Below, one piece after another: positions 8,463-16,264 of a stretch of 24,267 bases of DNA. The notes under the pieces were generated by a model that searched no databases, was not told where the DNA came from, and saw only the letters and a program-made list of their open reading frames with translations. Made by a program: the position numbers and the translations under genes. Positions within the stretch are counted from its first letter, which is position 1, and every line of letters starts with the position of its first letter. Origin of the DNA: CAZQKL01 sp964593895 [NCBI: uncultured bacterium] (lineage in GTDB: Bacteria; DYJV01). The stretch is from the NCBI GenBank assembly GCA_964593895.1, contig CAZQKL010000009.1, positions 5,820 to 30,086 on the forward strand, given 5' to 3'.

Positions 8463-9014
8463 ATGAGAAGAGTTTTAATTAAAATAGCTAAAATTATTGA
8501 TAAAATTAATGAATTTTTTGGTGAAATTGCATGCTGGCTTACAACAATTCTTGTCGCTGTTGTTTGTTATGATGTTTTTAATAGATATCTTTTTAACAAA
8601 ACAAATCCAGCTATGTATGAACTTGAATGGCATATATATGCTGTTATTTTTTTAATTGCTGCAGGATTTGCCTTAAAATATGACCAGCATGTTAGAGTTG
8701 ATTTAACATATGCAAGATTTTCTAAAAGAACCAAAGCATGGGTAAATCTTATAGGAGCAATAATTTTTTTGATTCCATATTGCATATTGGTTGTTTATGC
8801 AACAAAAGATTGGGTGTATCAATCTTGGCTAATTAGGGAAACCTCTCCTGACCCAGGAGGATTGCCTGCAAGATATATTTTAAAAGCATGTGTGCCCTTC
8901 GGTTTTATTCTTCTTTTAATTCAAGGTATTTCTGAAGCTATAAAATCTTATTTTTTTCTATTTGGAACTGAGCAAGAGAAAAAGGAGTTAAAATTAACTG
9001 AAAAAGGAGAATAG
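8463..9014 (+). CDS. TRAP transporter small permease (DctQ family)
   Basis: This 183-residue inner-membrane protein is the small membrane subunit of a tripartite ATP-independent periplasmic transporter, which imports organic acids with a sodium gradient. About four hydrophobic segments are visible: CWLTTILVAVVCYDVF, the HIYAVIFLIAAGFAL stretch, LIGAIIFLIPYCILVVYA, and the VPFGFILLLIQGI stretch. The DVFNRY and ELEWHIYA blocks and the DQHVRVDL loop are typical of DctQ. It ends 2 nt before dctM, whose ribosome binding site AAGGAG lies inside this gene's end. The substrate is unknown: the CPDPGGLPARY-like loop resembles the subgroup annotated for mannitol/chloroaromatic acids, but such names are not evidence of substrate. 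Confidence 0.92.
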   Translation: MRRVLIKIAKIIDKINEFFGEIACWLTTILVAVVCYDVFNRYLFNKTNPAMYELEWHIYAVIFLIAAGFALKYDQHVRVDLTYARFSKRTKAWVNLIGAIIFLIPYCILVVYATKDWVYQSWLIRETSPDPGGLPARYILKACVPFGFILLLIQGISEAIKSYFFLFGTEQEKKELKLTEKGE

Positions 9015-9016
9015 CT

Positions 9017-10354
9017 ATGTTAGAAATGCTACATGAAGCATTGCCAGGTATAATGTTTTTAGTTTTATTTGCTGTTTTACTTTTTGGATATCCAGTAGCT
9101 TTTACTCTTGGTGGTGTGGGACTTTTTTTTGGTCTTGCAACTTTTGGTCCAGATTTTTTTAAGCTTCTTCCATTAAGATTTTGGGGAAGAATGACAAATT
9201 TTACATTAATGGCTGTTCCTCTTTTTATATATATGGGTGTAATGCTTGAAAAAAGTGGAATAGCAGAGGAACTTCTTGAAACAATGGGGCTTCTTTTTGG
9301 AAAAATTAGAGGTGGTCTTGCAATCTCAGTTGTTGTGGTTGGAGCATTACTTGCTGCTTCAACTGGAATTGTTGGAGCAAGTGTTGTTACAATGGGTCTT
9401 TTAAGTCTTCCAACTATGTTGAGAAGAAAATATTCTCCAGAAATGGCAACAGGTGTTATTGCTGCAAGTGGAACACTGGGACAGATTATTCCTCCAAGTA
9501 TAGTTCTTGTATTACTTGGAACAATAATGAATGTTCCAATTGGAGATATATTTCTTGGTGCAGTATTTCCAGGATTACTCCTTGTTGTTTTCTATATTAT
9601 TTGGATTTTAATTGTAACGGTTATTAAACCTGAACTTGTTCCAGCAATGCCAGAAGAAGAACTAAAAGAATTTAGAGGGAAGAAACTTTTATTAAGGGTA
9701 ATAAAAGTTTTAATACCTCCTTTTTTCTTAATTATTGCGGTTTTAGGTTCAATATTTGCTGGAATTGCCTCTCCAACTGAAGCAGCTGGAGTTGGTGCTC
9801 TTGGAGCAACGATTTTAACAATCTGTTATGGGAAATTTAATTATAAAACTTTAAAAGCGGTTATGCGTTCAACAACATTTTTAACCGCAATGGTTTTTAT
9901 TATACTTCTTGGAGCAACTTCATTTGGTCTTGTTTTCAGAGGAATGAATGGAGATGTCTTTATAAGAGGATTAATAACATCCTTGCCTTTTGGGAAATGG
10001 GGAATATTAATAATTGTTATGGGAATTATCTTTATTGCAGGATTTTTCCTTGATTTTATTGAAATTACTTTTATCCATATTCCAGTATTAGCTCCAATTA
10101 TGATACTTCATTATCATGTTGACCCATTATGGCTTGCAGTTTTACTTGCTTTGAATTTACAAACTTCATTTTTAACTCCACCATTTGGTTTTTCTCTATT
10201 TTACTTAAAAGGAGTTTCTCCACCTGAAGTTACAACTCAGCATCTGTATAAAGGGATAATTCCTTATGTAATAATGCAACTTTTAACTTTAATTATTGTA
10301 GGATTTTTCCCAAAAATAGTAACTTTTCTCCCAGAGGTTGTATTTAGAAAATAG
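9017..10354 (+). CDS. TRAP transporter large permease (DctM family)
   Basis: This 445-residue polytopic membrane protein forms the translocation channel of the TRAP transporter. It has about a dozen hydrophobic segments. Family signatures seen include the FTLMAVPLFIYMG block, GASVVTMGLLSLPTMLRRKYSPEMATGVIAASGTLGQIIPPS (split across residues about 125-165), ASPTEAAGVGA, and near the C terminus LNLQTSFLTPPFGFSLFYLKG. The length is normal. It is translated with dctQ. No DctP or TAXI binding-protein gene lies on either side: the next gene upstream is cobU and the next downstream is glnB, so the binding protein must be elsewhere. No terminator is visible after it, so readthrough into glnB is possible. 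Confidence 0.95.
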   Translation: MLEMLHEALPGIMFLVLFAVLLFGYPVAFTLGGVGLFFGLATFGPDFFKLLPLRFWGRMTNFTLMAVPLFIYMGVMLEKSGIAEELLETMGLLFGKIRGGLAISVVVVGALLAASTGIVGASVVTMGLLSLPTMLRRKYSPEMATGVIAASGTLGQIIPPSIVLVLLGTIMNVPIGDIFLGAVFPGLLLVVFYIIWILIVTVIKPELVPAMPEEELKEFRGKKLLLRVIKVLIPPFFLIIAVLGSIFAGIASPTEAAGVGALGATILTICYGKFNYKTLKAVMRSTTFLTAMVFIILLGATSFGLVFRGMNGDVFIRGLITSLPFGKWGILIIVMGIIFIAGFFLDFIEITFIHIPVLAPIMILHYHVDPLWLAVLLALNLQTSFLTPPFGFSLFYLKGVSPPEVTTQHLYKGIIPYVIMQLLTLIIVGFFPKIVTFLPEVVFRK

Positions 10355-10431
10355 CACAAATTTGTGTCAAAAATTAAAATTAAAACAATTTTGTAGTTTT
10401 ATTTTTAAAATAAAATACAAAAATGTATTTT
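10355..10431 (+). promoter_or_regulatory. Three ACA-N4-TGT dyads upstream of glnB (possible activator sites)
   Basis: Three inverted repeats share the core ACA-N4-TGT: 10356-10365 (within the perfect palindrome CACAAATTTGTG, 10355-10366), 10385-10394 (ACAATTTTGT) and 10417-10426 (within AAAATACA-AAAA-TGTATTTT, 10412-10431). Their centres are 29 and 32 bp apart, about three helical turns. They lie roughly 55-115 bp upstream of the -24/-12-like element, the usual zone for enhancer-binding activators such as NtrC. The sequence does not match the classical enterobacterial NtrC site. Confidence 0.5.
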
Positions 10432-10468
10432 TAAAGAATAAGTTAGCTTAAACAAGATATTTGACTAT

Positions 10469-10483
10469 TGGCATATAATTTGA
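10469..10483 (+). promoter_or_regulatory. Candidate sigma-54 (-24/-12) promoter of glnB-glnA
   Basis: TGGCATATAATTTGA matches the sigma-54 consensus TGGCAC-N5-TTGC at TGGCA and TTTG with correct GG-to-G spacing; only the final C is replaced by A. The expected start is near 10495, 19 nt before the glnB ATG and just ahead of the AGGAGGG ribosome binding site. A TATAAT occurs inside it (10474-10479), but no good -35 lies 17 bp upstream. Sigma-54 control of PII/glutamine synthetase genes is well known in Gram-negative bacteria. Confidence 0.55.
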
Positions 10484-10486
10484 TAA

Positions 10487-10858
<372 letters not shown>

Positions 10859-10891
10859 AATTTTAAAAATAAAAATTTAGGAGGAAAGATT

Positions 10892-12304
10892 ATGACACCA
10901 GAAGAAGTATTGAAGTTCGCTAAAGAAAATGATGTTAAAATGGTAGATTTAAAATTTACTGACTTTGTAGGAACATGGCAACACTTTTCAGTTCCAATTA
11001 CAGAACTTAATGAGAAATCAATTGTTGAGGGGTTTGGGTTTGATGGTTCAAGTATCAGGGGCTGGCAGGCAATCAATGAAAGTGATATGCTTGTTGTTCC
11101 AGACCCAAAAACAGCAGTTATTGACCCAATGATTGAAACTCCAACTTTAAGTTTAATTTGTAATGTAATTGACCCTATTACAAGACAACCTTATGAAAAA
11201 GACCCAAGAAATATTGCAATAAAAGCAGAAAATTATTTAAAATCAACAGGAATAGGTGATGTTGCTTATTTTGGTCCTGAACCAGAATTTTTTATCTTTG
11301 ATGATGTAAGATTTTCAACATCATACAACCATGGATTTTATTTTGTAGATTCAATTGAAGGTAGATGGAATTCAGGAAGAGAAGAAAATCCAAATTTAGG
11401 TTACAAACCAAGATATAAAGAAGGTTATTTCCCATGCCCTCCAATGGATAGTTTAAATGACCTTAGAAATGAGATGGTTTTAACTTTAATGAAGATAGGA
11501 ATTGAAATAGAATGTCAGCATCATGAAGTTGCGACCGCAGGTCAGGCTGAAATTGATATGAGATTTGCTCCCCTTGTAAAAATGGGGGATAATTTGATGT
11601 GGTATAAATATATTATCAAGAATGTTGCAATTAAGAATGGAAAAACTGTAACATTTATGCCAAAACCAGTATTTCAAGATAATGGTTCTGGTATGCATAC
11701 TCACCAGTCAATCTGGAAAGATGGGAAAAATCTATTTGCAGGTGATAAATATGGAGGATTAAGTGATATTGCTTTATGGTATATTGGAGGAATTTTAAAA
11801 CATGCAAAAGCTCTTTGTGCATTTACAAACCCAACTACAAATTCATATAAGAGACTTGTTCCAGGATATGAAGCACCAGTAAATTTAGCATACTCATCAA
11901 GAAATAGAAGTGCAGCTGTGAGAATTCCAATGTATTTTGCAAGTGAAAAAGCAAAGAGAATTGAAGTAAGATTTCCAGACCCATCTTGTAACGGTTACAT
12001 GGCTTTTGCAGCAATGCTCATGGCAGGCTTAGATGGAATTCAAAATAAGATTGACCCAGGAGAACCTCTTGATAAAAATATTTATTCATTAACTCCAGAA
12101 GAGCTTTCAAAAGTTCCTTCAACACCAGCATCTCTTGATGAAGCATTAAAAGCTCTTGAAGAAGACCATGAATTTTTAACAAAAGGTGATGTTTTTACAG
12201 AAAAAGTAATTGAAGATTGGATTGCATATAAGAGAGAAAATGAAGTTGACCCAGTTAGATTAAGACCACATCCACATGAATTTGAACTTTATTTTGATAT
12301 ATAG
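10892..12304 (+). CDS. glnA: Glutamine synthetase, type I (beta subgroup, adenylylatable)
   Basis: This 470-residue enzyme makes glutamine from glutamate, ammonia and ATP as a dodecamer. The GS beta-grasp block [17 protein letters not shown] is N-terminal, followed by [10 protein letters not shown]. The catalytic part shows the [11 protein letters not shown] block, the ATP-site stretch [16 protein letters not shown] and the NRSAAVRIP stretch. Tyr398 in [10 protein letters not shown] corresponds to the adenylylated Tyr397 of E. coli GlnA, so a GlnE adenylyltransferase is expected elsewhere. The length matches the GSI-beta class. A strong AGGAGGAAAG ribosome binding site precedes the ATG. It lies between glnB and amt, and a GC-rich hairpin follows the stop codon. 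Confidence 0.98.
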   Translation: MTPEEVLKFAKENDVKMVDLKFTDFVGTWQHFSVPITELNEKSIVEGFGFDGSSIRGWQAINESDMLVVPDPKTAVIDPMIETPTLSLICNVIDPITRQPYEKDPRNIAIKAENYLKSTGIGDVAYFGPEPEFFIFDDVRFSTSYNHGFYFVDSIEGRWNSGREENPNLGYKPRYKEGYFPCPPMDSLNDLRNEMVLTLMKIGIEIECQHHEVATAGQAEIDMRFAPLVKMGDNLMWYKYIIKNVAIKNGKTVTFMPKPVFQDNGSGMHTHQSIWKDGKNLFAGDKYGGLSDIALWYIGGILKHAKALCAFTNPTTNSYKRLVPGYEAPVNLAYSSRNRSAAVRIPMYFASEKAKRIEVRFPDPSCNGYMAFAAMLMAGLDGIQNKIDPGEPLDKNIYSLTPEELSKVPSTPASLDEALKALEEDHEFLTKGDVFTEKVIEDWIAYKRENEVDPVRLRPHPHEFELYFDI

Positions 12305-12315
12305 TTAATCTAAAA

Positions 12316-12338
12316 GGCTGCGGAGTTCTTCCGCAGCC
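12316..12338 (+). terminator. GC-rich stem-loop between glnA and amt
   Basis: GGCTGCGGA (12316-12324) pairs perfectly with TCCGCAGCC (12330-12338) around a 5-nt loop. It is strikingly GC-rich against the local background. No U-run follows (CTCAAAATC), so it is a poor intrinsic terminator. It may act as a partial terminator, an RNase-protecting 3' structure for glnA mRNA, or a processing site that sets different glnA and amt levels. Confidence 0.6.
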
Positions 12339-12366
12339 CTCAAAATCTAAATAAGGAGAAATTAAA

Positions 12367-13656
12367 ATGAAAAAGAGAGTATTATTAACAACAGGGGGAT
12401 TGTTTTTTCTTTTTTCAAATTGCCTATTTGCAAATACTTCAGGGAAAATTAATCCTTCTGATACCGCTTTTATGACAATTTCTGCTGCTCTTGTTCTTTT
12501 AATGACTCCAGGGCTTGCTCTTTTTTATGGAGGTCTTGTTAGAAGGAAAAATGTATTATCAACAATGATGCACAGCATTGTTGCAATGGGAATTTTAACA
12601 TTAGAGTGGATATTTTTTGGATATTCCCTTTCATTTGGTCCTGATGTAGGTGGAATAATTGGAAGTTTAAAATACGCTTTTTTAAATGGTGTTGGATTTT
12701 CCCCATCACCATCTGCACCTACAATTCCTCACTATCTTTTTATGATATATCAGTGTATGTTTGCAATAATTACTCCTGCTTTGATTTCTGGAGCAATTGC
12801 TGAAAGGATGAAGTTCAGTTCATACATTTTATTTATAGTTTTATGGTCAATTGGAGTTTATTATCCTGTTGCTCACTGGATTTGGGGAGGTGGCTGGTTA
12901 CAGAAATTAGGTTTAATTGATTTTGCTGGTGGACTTGTTGTTCATGCCACATGTGGTCTTTCAGCTCTTATTGCAGCAATTCTTGTAACAAAAAGAAAGT
13001 CTTTTTTGAAAGAGCCTATTTTACCTCATAATTTGCCAATGGTAATTACAGGAGCAGGATTATTATGGTTTGGATGGTTTGGATTTAACGCTGGAAGTGC
13101 ATTAAGTATAGGTAAAGTTGCAGTAAATGCATTTTTAACAACTCATATTGCAGCAGGAACAGCTCTTTTTGTTTGGATTTTACTTGAATGGAAATTAATT
13201 GGAAAACCAACAACTCTTGGTGCTGCAACAGGAGCTGTAGCTGGACTTGCAACAATAACTCCTGCTTCAGGATTTATATCTCCTATGTGGGCTGTTGTTG
13301 TTGGAGTTTTAGCTGGAATAATTTGCTATTTTGCAATTATTTTAAAAGAAAAATTTAAATATGATGATTCTCTTGATGTTTTTGGAGTTCATGGTGTAGG
13401 AGGAATGCTTGGAACTCTATGTGCAGGATTATTTGCATCAAAGTCTATAAATGGTGTTAATGGGCTTTTTTATGGAAATGTTAAAACATTTTTAATACAA
13501 CTTTTTGGAACCTGTATTGTTGCTGTTTTTTCAATAATTGTTACATTTATAGTTTTAAAAATTGTAAGTGCTATTACAAATGGATTGAGAGTAAGTGAAG
13601 AAGAAGAATTTGAAGGTCTTGATGTTTCACTTCACAGTGAAAGCGGGTATAATTAA
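12367..13656 (+). CDS. amt: Ammonium transporter (Amt/MEP/Rh family)
   Basis: This 429-residue inner-membrane ammonium channel acts as a trimer and is gated by PII proteins. A cleavable signal peptide is likely (MKKRVLLTTGGLFFLF..., cleavage near A22), as in E. coli AmtB. About 11 membrane spans follow. The twin pore histidines are H193 in VVHATCG and H342 in FGVHGVGG. TPGLALFYGGLVRRKN and GAIAERMKF are family signatures. The ribosome binding site AAGGAG lies 8-9 nt before the ATG. It is downstream of glnB and glnA on the same strand; the usual Amt-PII gene linkage is kept, with glnA inserted. The gene ends at a bidirectional terminator shared with hcp. Confidence 0.97.
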   Translation: MKKRVLLTTGGLFFLFSNCLFANTSGKINPSDTAFMTISAALVLLMTPGLALFYGGLVRRKNVLSTMMHSIVAMGILTLEWIFFGYSLSFGPDVGGIIGSLKYAFLNGVGFSPSPSAPTIPHYLFMIYQCMFAIITPALISGAIAERMKFSSYILFIVLWSIGVYYPVAHWIWGGGWLQKLGLIDFAGGLVVHATCGLSALIAAILVTKRKSFLKEPILPHNLPMVITGAGLLWFGWFGFNAGSALSIGKVAVNAFLTTHIAAGTALFVWILLEWKLIGKPTTLGAATGAVAGLATITPASGFISPMWAVVVGVLAGIICYFAIILKEKFKYDDSLDVFGVHGVGGMLGTLCAGLFASKSINGVNGLFYGNVKTFLIQLFGTCIVAVFSIIVTFIVLKIVSAITNGLRVSEEEEFEGLDVSLHSESGYN

Positions 13657-13660
13657 AATA

Positions 13661-13687
13661 AAAGGGGGATTAAATCCCCTTTTTTTA
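13661..13687 (+). terminator. Bidirectional rho-independent terminator between amt and hcp
   Basis: AAAGGGGGAT (13661-13670) pairs with ATCCCCTTT (13674-13682) around a 3-nt TAA loop, followed by a T-run to 13686. On the minus strand the AAAA stretch before the stem supplies the U-run, so it can end both the amt and hcp transcripts. Confidence 0.88.
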
Positions 13688-15310
13688 TTATCCAAGAATT
13701 GCTTTTAAATCCTCATCAGGAGTTGTTATAGGTTTTAATCCGAATTTATCCACAAGAACTTTTAGCACATTTTCAGAGATAAAAGCTGGAAGAGTTGGTC
13801 CAAGTCTTATATCTTTAATTCCAAGATAAAGTAAAGTCAATAATATCGCCACAGCTTTCTGTTCATACCATGATAAAACAAGAGATAATGGTAAATCATT
13901 AACATCACAGTTAAATGCTTTTGCAAGAGCAATTGCAATTTGTATTGCAGAATAAGCATCGTTACACTGACCAATATCAAGTAGTCTTGGTATTCCATCA
14001 ATTTCACCAAGATTTTTGTTGAAAAATTTGAATTTTCCACAACCCAAGGTCAATACAATACAATCAGATGGAACTTTTTCTACAAATTCAGTATAGTAAT
14101 TTCTCTTTGGTCTTGCTCCATCACATCCACCAACAAGGAAGAAGTGTCTTATTTTTTTATTCTTTACAAGTTCAATTACCTTATCTGCAACTCCTAAAAC
14201 TGCATTTCTTGCAAATCCAACCATTACATATCCTTTATCTTCATCTTCTTGAAATCCTGGAAGTTCAAGTGCTCTTTCAATAGCAGGTGTAAAATCTTTA
14301 TCAGCAATATGAGTAACTCCAGGCCAGCCAACAAGTCCAGTTGTGAAAATATTTTTTTTATAACTTTCAGCAGGTTCCTGAATACAATTTGTAGTCATTA
14401 TAATTGCACCTGGAAATTCAGCAAATTCTTTTCTCTGATTTTGCCAAGCTGTTCCATAATGACCGTAAAAATGTGGATATTTTTTTAATTCAGGATATCC
14501 ATGGCATGGAAGCATCTCACCATGAGTATAAACGTAAATGCCTTTTCCTTCTGTCTGTTTTAAAATAAGTTCCATATCTCTGAGGTCATGTCCTGAAACT
14601 AAAATTGCTTTCCCTTTTTTATGCCCCAAAGGAACTTTGGTTGGAACAGGGTGACCGTAAGCACCAGTATTTGCAGCATCCAATAATTCCATTGTTCTTA
14701 AATTTGTTTCTCCACATTTTAAAACAAGTCCAAGATAATCATCAACAGTTAAGTTTTTATCAAGAGTTTTAGCAAGAGCTTCATGGATAAAAGAATATAC
14801 TTTGTCATCCTCTTGTCCTAAAATTTGAGCGTGATCTGCATAAGCACATATTCCTTTAATTCCATAGATTAATGTTTCTCTTAAAGATAAAATATCTTCA
14901 GGTAAATTATCAGCTTTAATTCCAAATTTTTCCCCTTCTTTTATCATCTCTTCTTTTGTTTCAGGTGGTGTGTAATCAACTGCAGGATGAGAAGGGATTT
15001 GCCCACCTTTTTCTTTAACCTTTTCTTTTAATGCTTCTCTTAATGTATAGGTTCTTTTAATTAGTTCAACAAATCTGTCTGGGTCAAAATCAACATTAGT
15101 TAATGTTGAAAACATAGCCTCACAGGTAAATACATTTACATCTTTTTCATTAACACCAACTTTTCTTCCTTCAACTGCAACTGCAGACAATCCTTTAATC
15201 ATATACACAAGCAGGTCTTGTAAGCTTGCAACCTCAGGAGTTTTCCCGCATACACCTTTTACTTCACATCCTTTATTCTTTGCTGTTTGTTCACATTGAA
15301 AGCAAAACAT
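13688..15310 (-). CDS. hcp: Hybrid cluster protein (hydroxylamine reductase), class I
   Basis: This 540-residue cytosolic iron-sulfur protein reduces hydroxylamine in vitro and in several bacteria serves as an NO reductase in the nitrosative stress response. The N-terminal cluster cysteines C3, C6, C15 and C21 (C-x2-C-x8-C-x5-C) define the class I form of anaerobes. All eight hybrid-cluster ligands known from Desulfovibrio Hcp can be placed with nearly the same spacing: H241, E265, C309, C396, C424, C449, E483 and K485. The start is supported by AGGAGG just before the ATG. No hcr reductase gene is adjacent. An FNR/HcpR-like dyad lies about 62 bp upstream of the start codon. It is convergent with amt. 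Confidence 0.98.
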   Translation of the reverse strand: MFCFQCEQTAKNKGCEVKGVCGKTPEVASLQDLLVYMIKGLSAVAVEGRKVGVNEKDVNVFTCEAMFSTLTNVDFDPDRFVELIKRTYTLREALKEKVKEKGGQIPSHPAVDYTPPETKEEMIKEGEKFGIKADNLPEDILSLRETLIYGIKGICAYADHAQILGQEDDKVYSFIHEALAKTLDKNLTVDDYLGLVLKCGETNLRTMELLDAANTGAYGHPVPTKVPLGHKKGKAILVSGHDLRDMELILKQTEGKGIYVYTHGEMLPCHGYPELKKYPHFYGHYGTAWQNQRKEFAEFPGAIIMTTNCIQEPAESYKKNIFTTGLVGWPGVTHIADKDFTPAIERALELPGFQEDEDKGYVMVGFARNAVLGVADKVIELVKNKKIRHFFLVGGCDGARPKRNYYTEFVEKVPSDCIVLTLGCGKFKFFNKNLGEIDGIPRLLDIGQCNDAYSAIQIAIALAKAFNCDVNDLPLSLVLSWYEQKAVAILLTLLYLGIKDIRLGPTLPAFISENVLKVLVDKFGLKPITTPDEDLKAILG

Positions 15311-15365
15311 TTTTAACCTCCTTTAAGTTTTTTTAGCTTTTTAATTGATTTTTTATTAAAAGTAA

Positions 15366-15379
15366 TTGACCTAAATCAA
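15366..15379 (-). promoter_or_regulatory. FNR/HcpR-type dyad upstream of hcp
   Basis: On the minus strand the sequence reads TTGAT-TTAG-GTCAA, one base off a perfect TTGAT-N4-ATCAA FNR palindrome and similar to sites of CRP/FNR-family regulators of hcp. Its centre (about 15372.5) is 62 bp from the hcp start codon. A class II promoter with the site at -41.5 would start near 15331, leaving a 21-nt leader that contains the AGGAGG. It overlaps the stop codon of the preceding gene, so hcp probably has its own promoter here. Confidence 0.6.
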
Positions 15380-16264
15380 ATAGAGTAAAATTGTTAAAGT
15401 AATAGCACTAAAAATTGTTGAGAAGAAAATTGTGCCTGCAACAATATCTGGTCTTGTATTGTAATTGATTGCATAAAGAAGGGGAATTATGGCACTTGGA
15501 GTGCTTGTTTGGATAATTAAAATTTTTTGAGCCAATCCTTCAATTTTTAATAATTTACAGATTAAAAAAGCAATGATTGGTGAAACTATAAGTCTTAAAA
15601 AACAACTGCCAAATATAGGTTTAAAATTAGCGGTTAAGTTTGTCCTTGCAAGTTGCATTCCAAGAAGGATTAATAAAACTGGAATTGCAGACTCTCCCAT
15701 AAAAATTAATGGTTTCATAATTAGTTGTGGAACAGGTATGTGAAAGTATTTAAAAAAAATTGCAATAATTATTGAATAAAAAAGAGGCATTTTAAAGATT
15801 TCAATAATTGATTTTTTTACTGAAGCTTTACCGCTTGATGCTATAAAAACAGCTAAAGTGCCAAGAGGGAAAGTAAATGTAACAAGAATTACTACCGCAT
15901 AGATTAAAGATTTATCACCAAAAGCAAATAGAATTAATGGCACACCAAAATTCCCACAATTCATCATTATAGTTGAAAGAGAAAAAGCTTTTGCCTCTAA
16001 GCTGTCCAATTTCAATAATTTTGCAAAGATTATAGATGCAATCCATAAAGCAGAAGTTAATAAAATCATAAAAATTATTGCAAAAAATGTAAATTCTGAG
16101 ATACTTTCTTTACTTTTTAAAAGAGCTTCAAAAATTAAACAAGGAGCTAAAAAATATAAAGTTAAATCAGAAATTGATTTAAAATCAGGCTTTTTAATCT
16201 TCTCAAATAAAACTCCAACTCCAATCATTAGAAAAACAGGTAATATAACATTTACAAATATCAT
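15371..16264 (-). CDS. AEC-family permease (auxin efflux carrier-like transporter)
   Basis: This 297-residue polytopic membrane protein has about ten hydrophobic segments. The two blocks MMNCGNFGVPLILFAFG and the C-terminal half starting ILIIQTSTPSAIIPLLYAI match the conserved NxGNxG and TPxA regions of the AEC/membrane-transport family, whose bacterial members include malonate and malate carriers. The substrate is not known. It is the last gene of the minus-strand operon and overlaps the AMP-ligase gene by 4 nt (ATGA), so it is probably translated with it and may move an organic anion linked to the ligase's substrate or product. Its stop codon overlaps the hcp control site. Confidence 0.88.
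   Translation of the reverse strand: MIFVNVILPVFLMIGVGVLFEKIKKPDFKSISDLTLYFLAPCLIFEALLKSKESISEFTFFAIIFMILLTSALWIASIIFAKLLKLDSLEAKAFSLSTIMMNCGNFGVPLILFAFGDKSLIYAVVILVTFTFPLGTLAVFIASSGKASVKKSIIEIFKMPLFYSIIIAIFFKYFHIPVPQLIMKPLIFMGESAIPVLLILLGMQLARTNLTANFKPIFGSCFLRLIVSPIIAFLICKLLKIEGLAQKILIIQTSTPSAIIPLLYAINYNTRPDIVAGTIFFSTIFSAITLTILLYLI

Noticed and set aside
14068-14488. Plus-strand open frames inside hcp
   Set aside because: They are antisense shadows of a well-supported minus-strand gene, with low-complexity translations and no ribosome binding sites.
13680-15380. Direct functional link between hcp and amt (hydroxylamine to ammonium assimilation)
   Set aside because: The genes are convergent with a shared terminator and hcp has its own control site; adjacency alone does not support a pathway.
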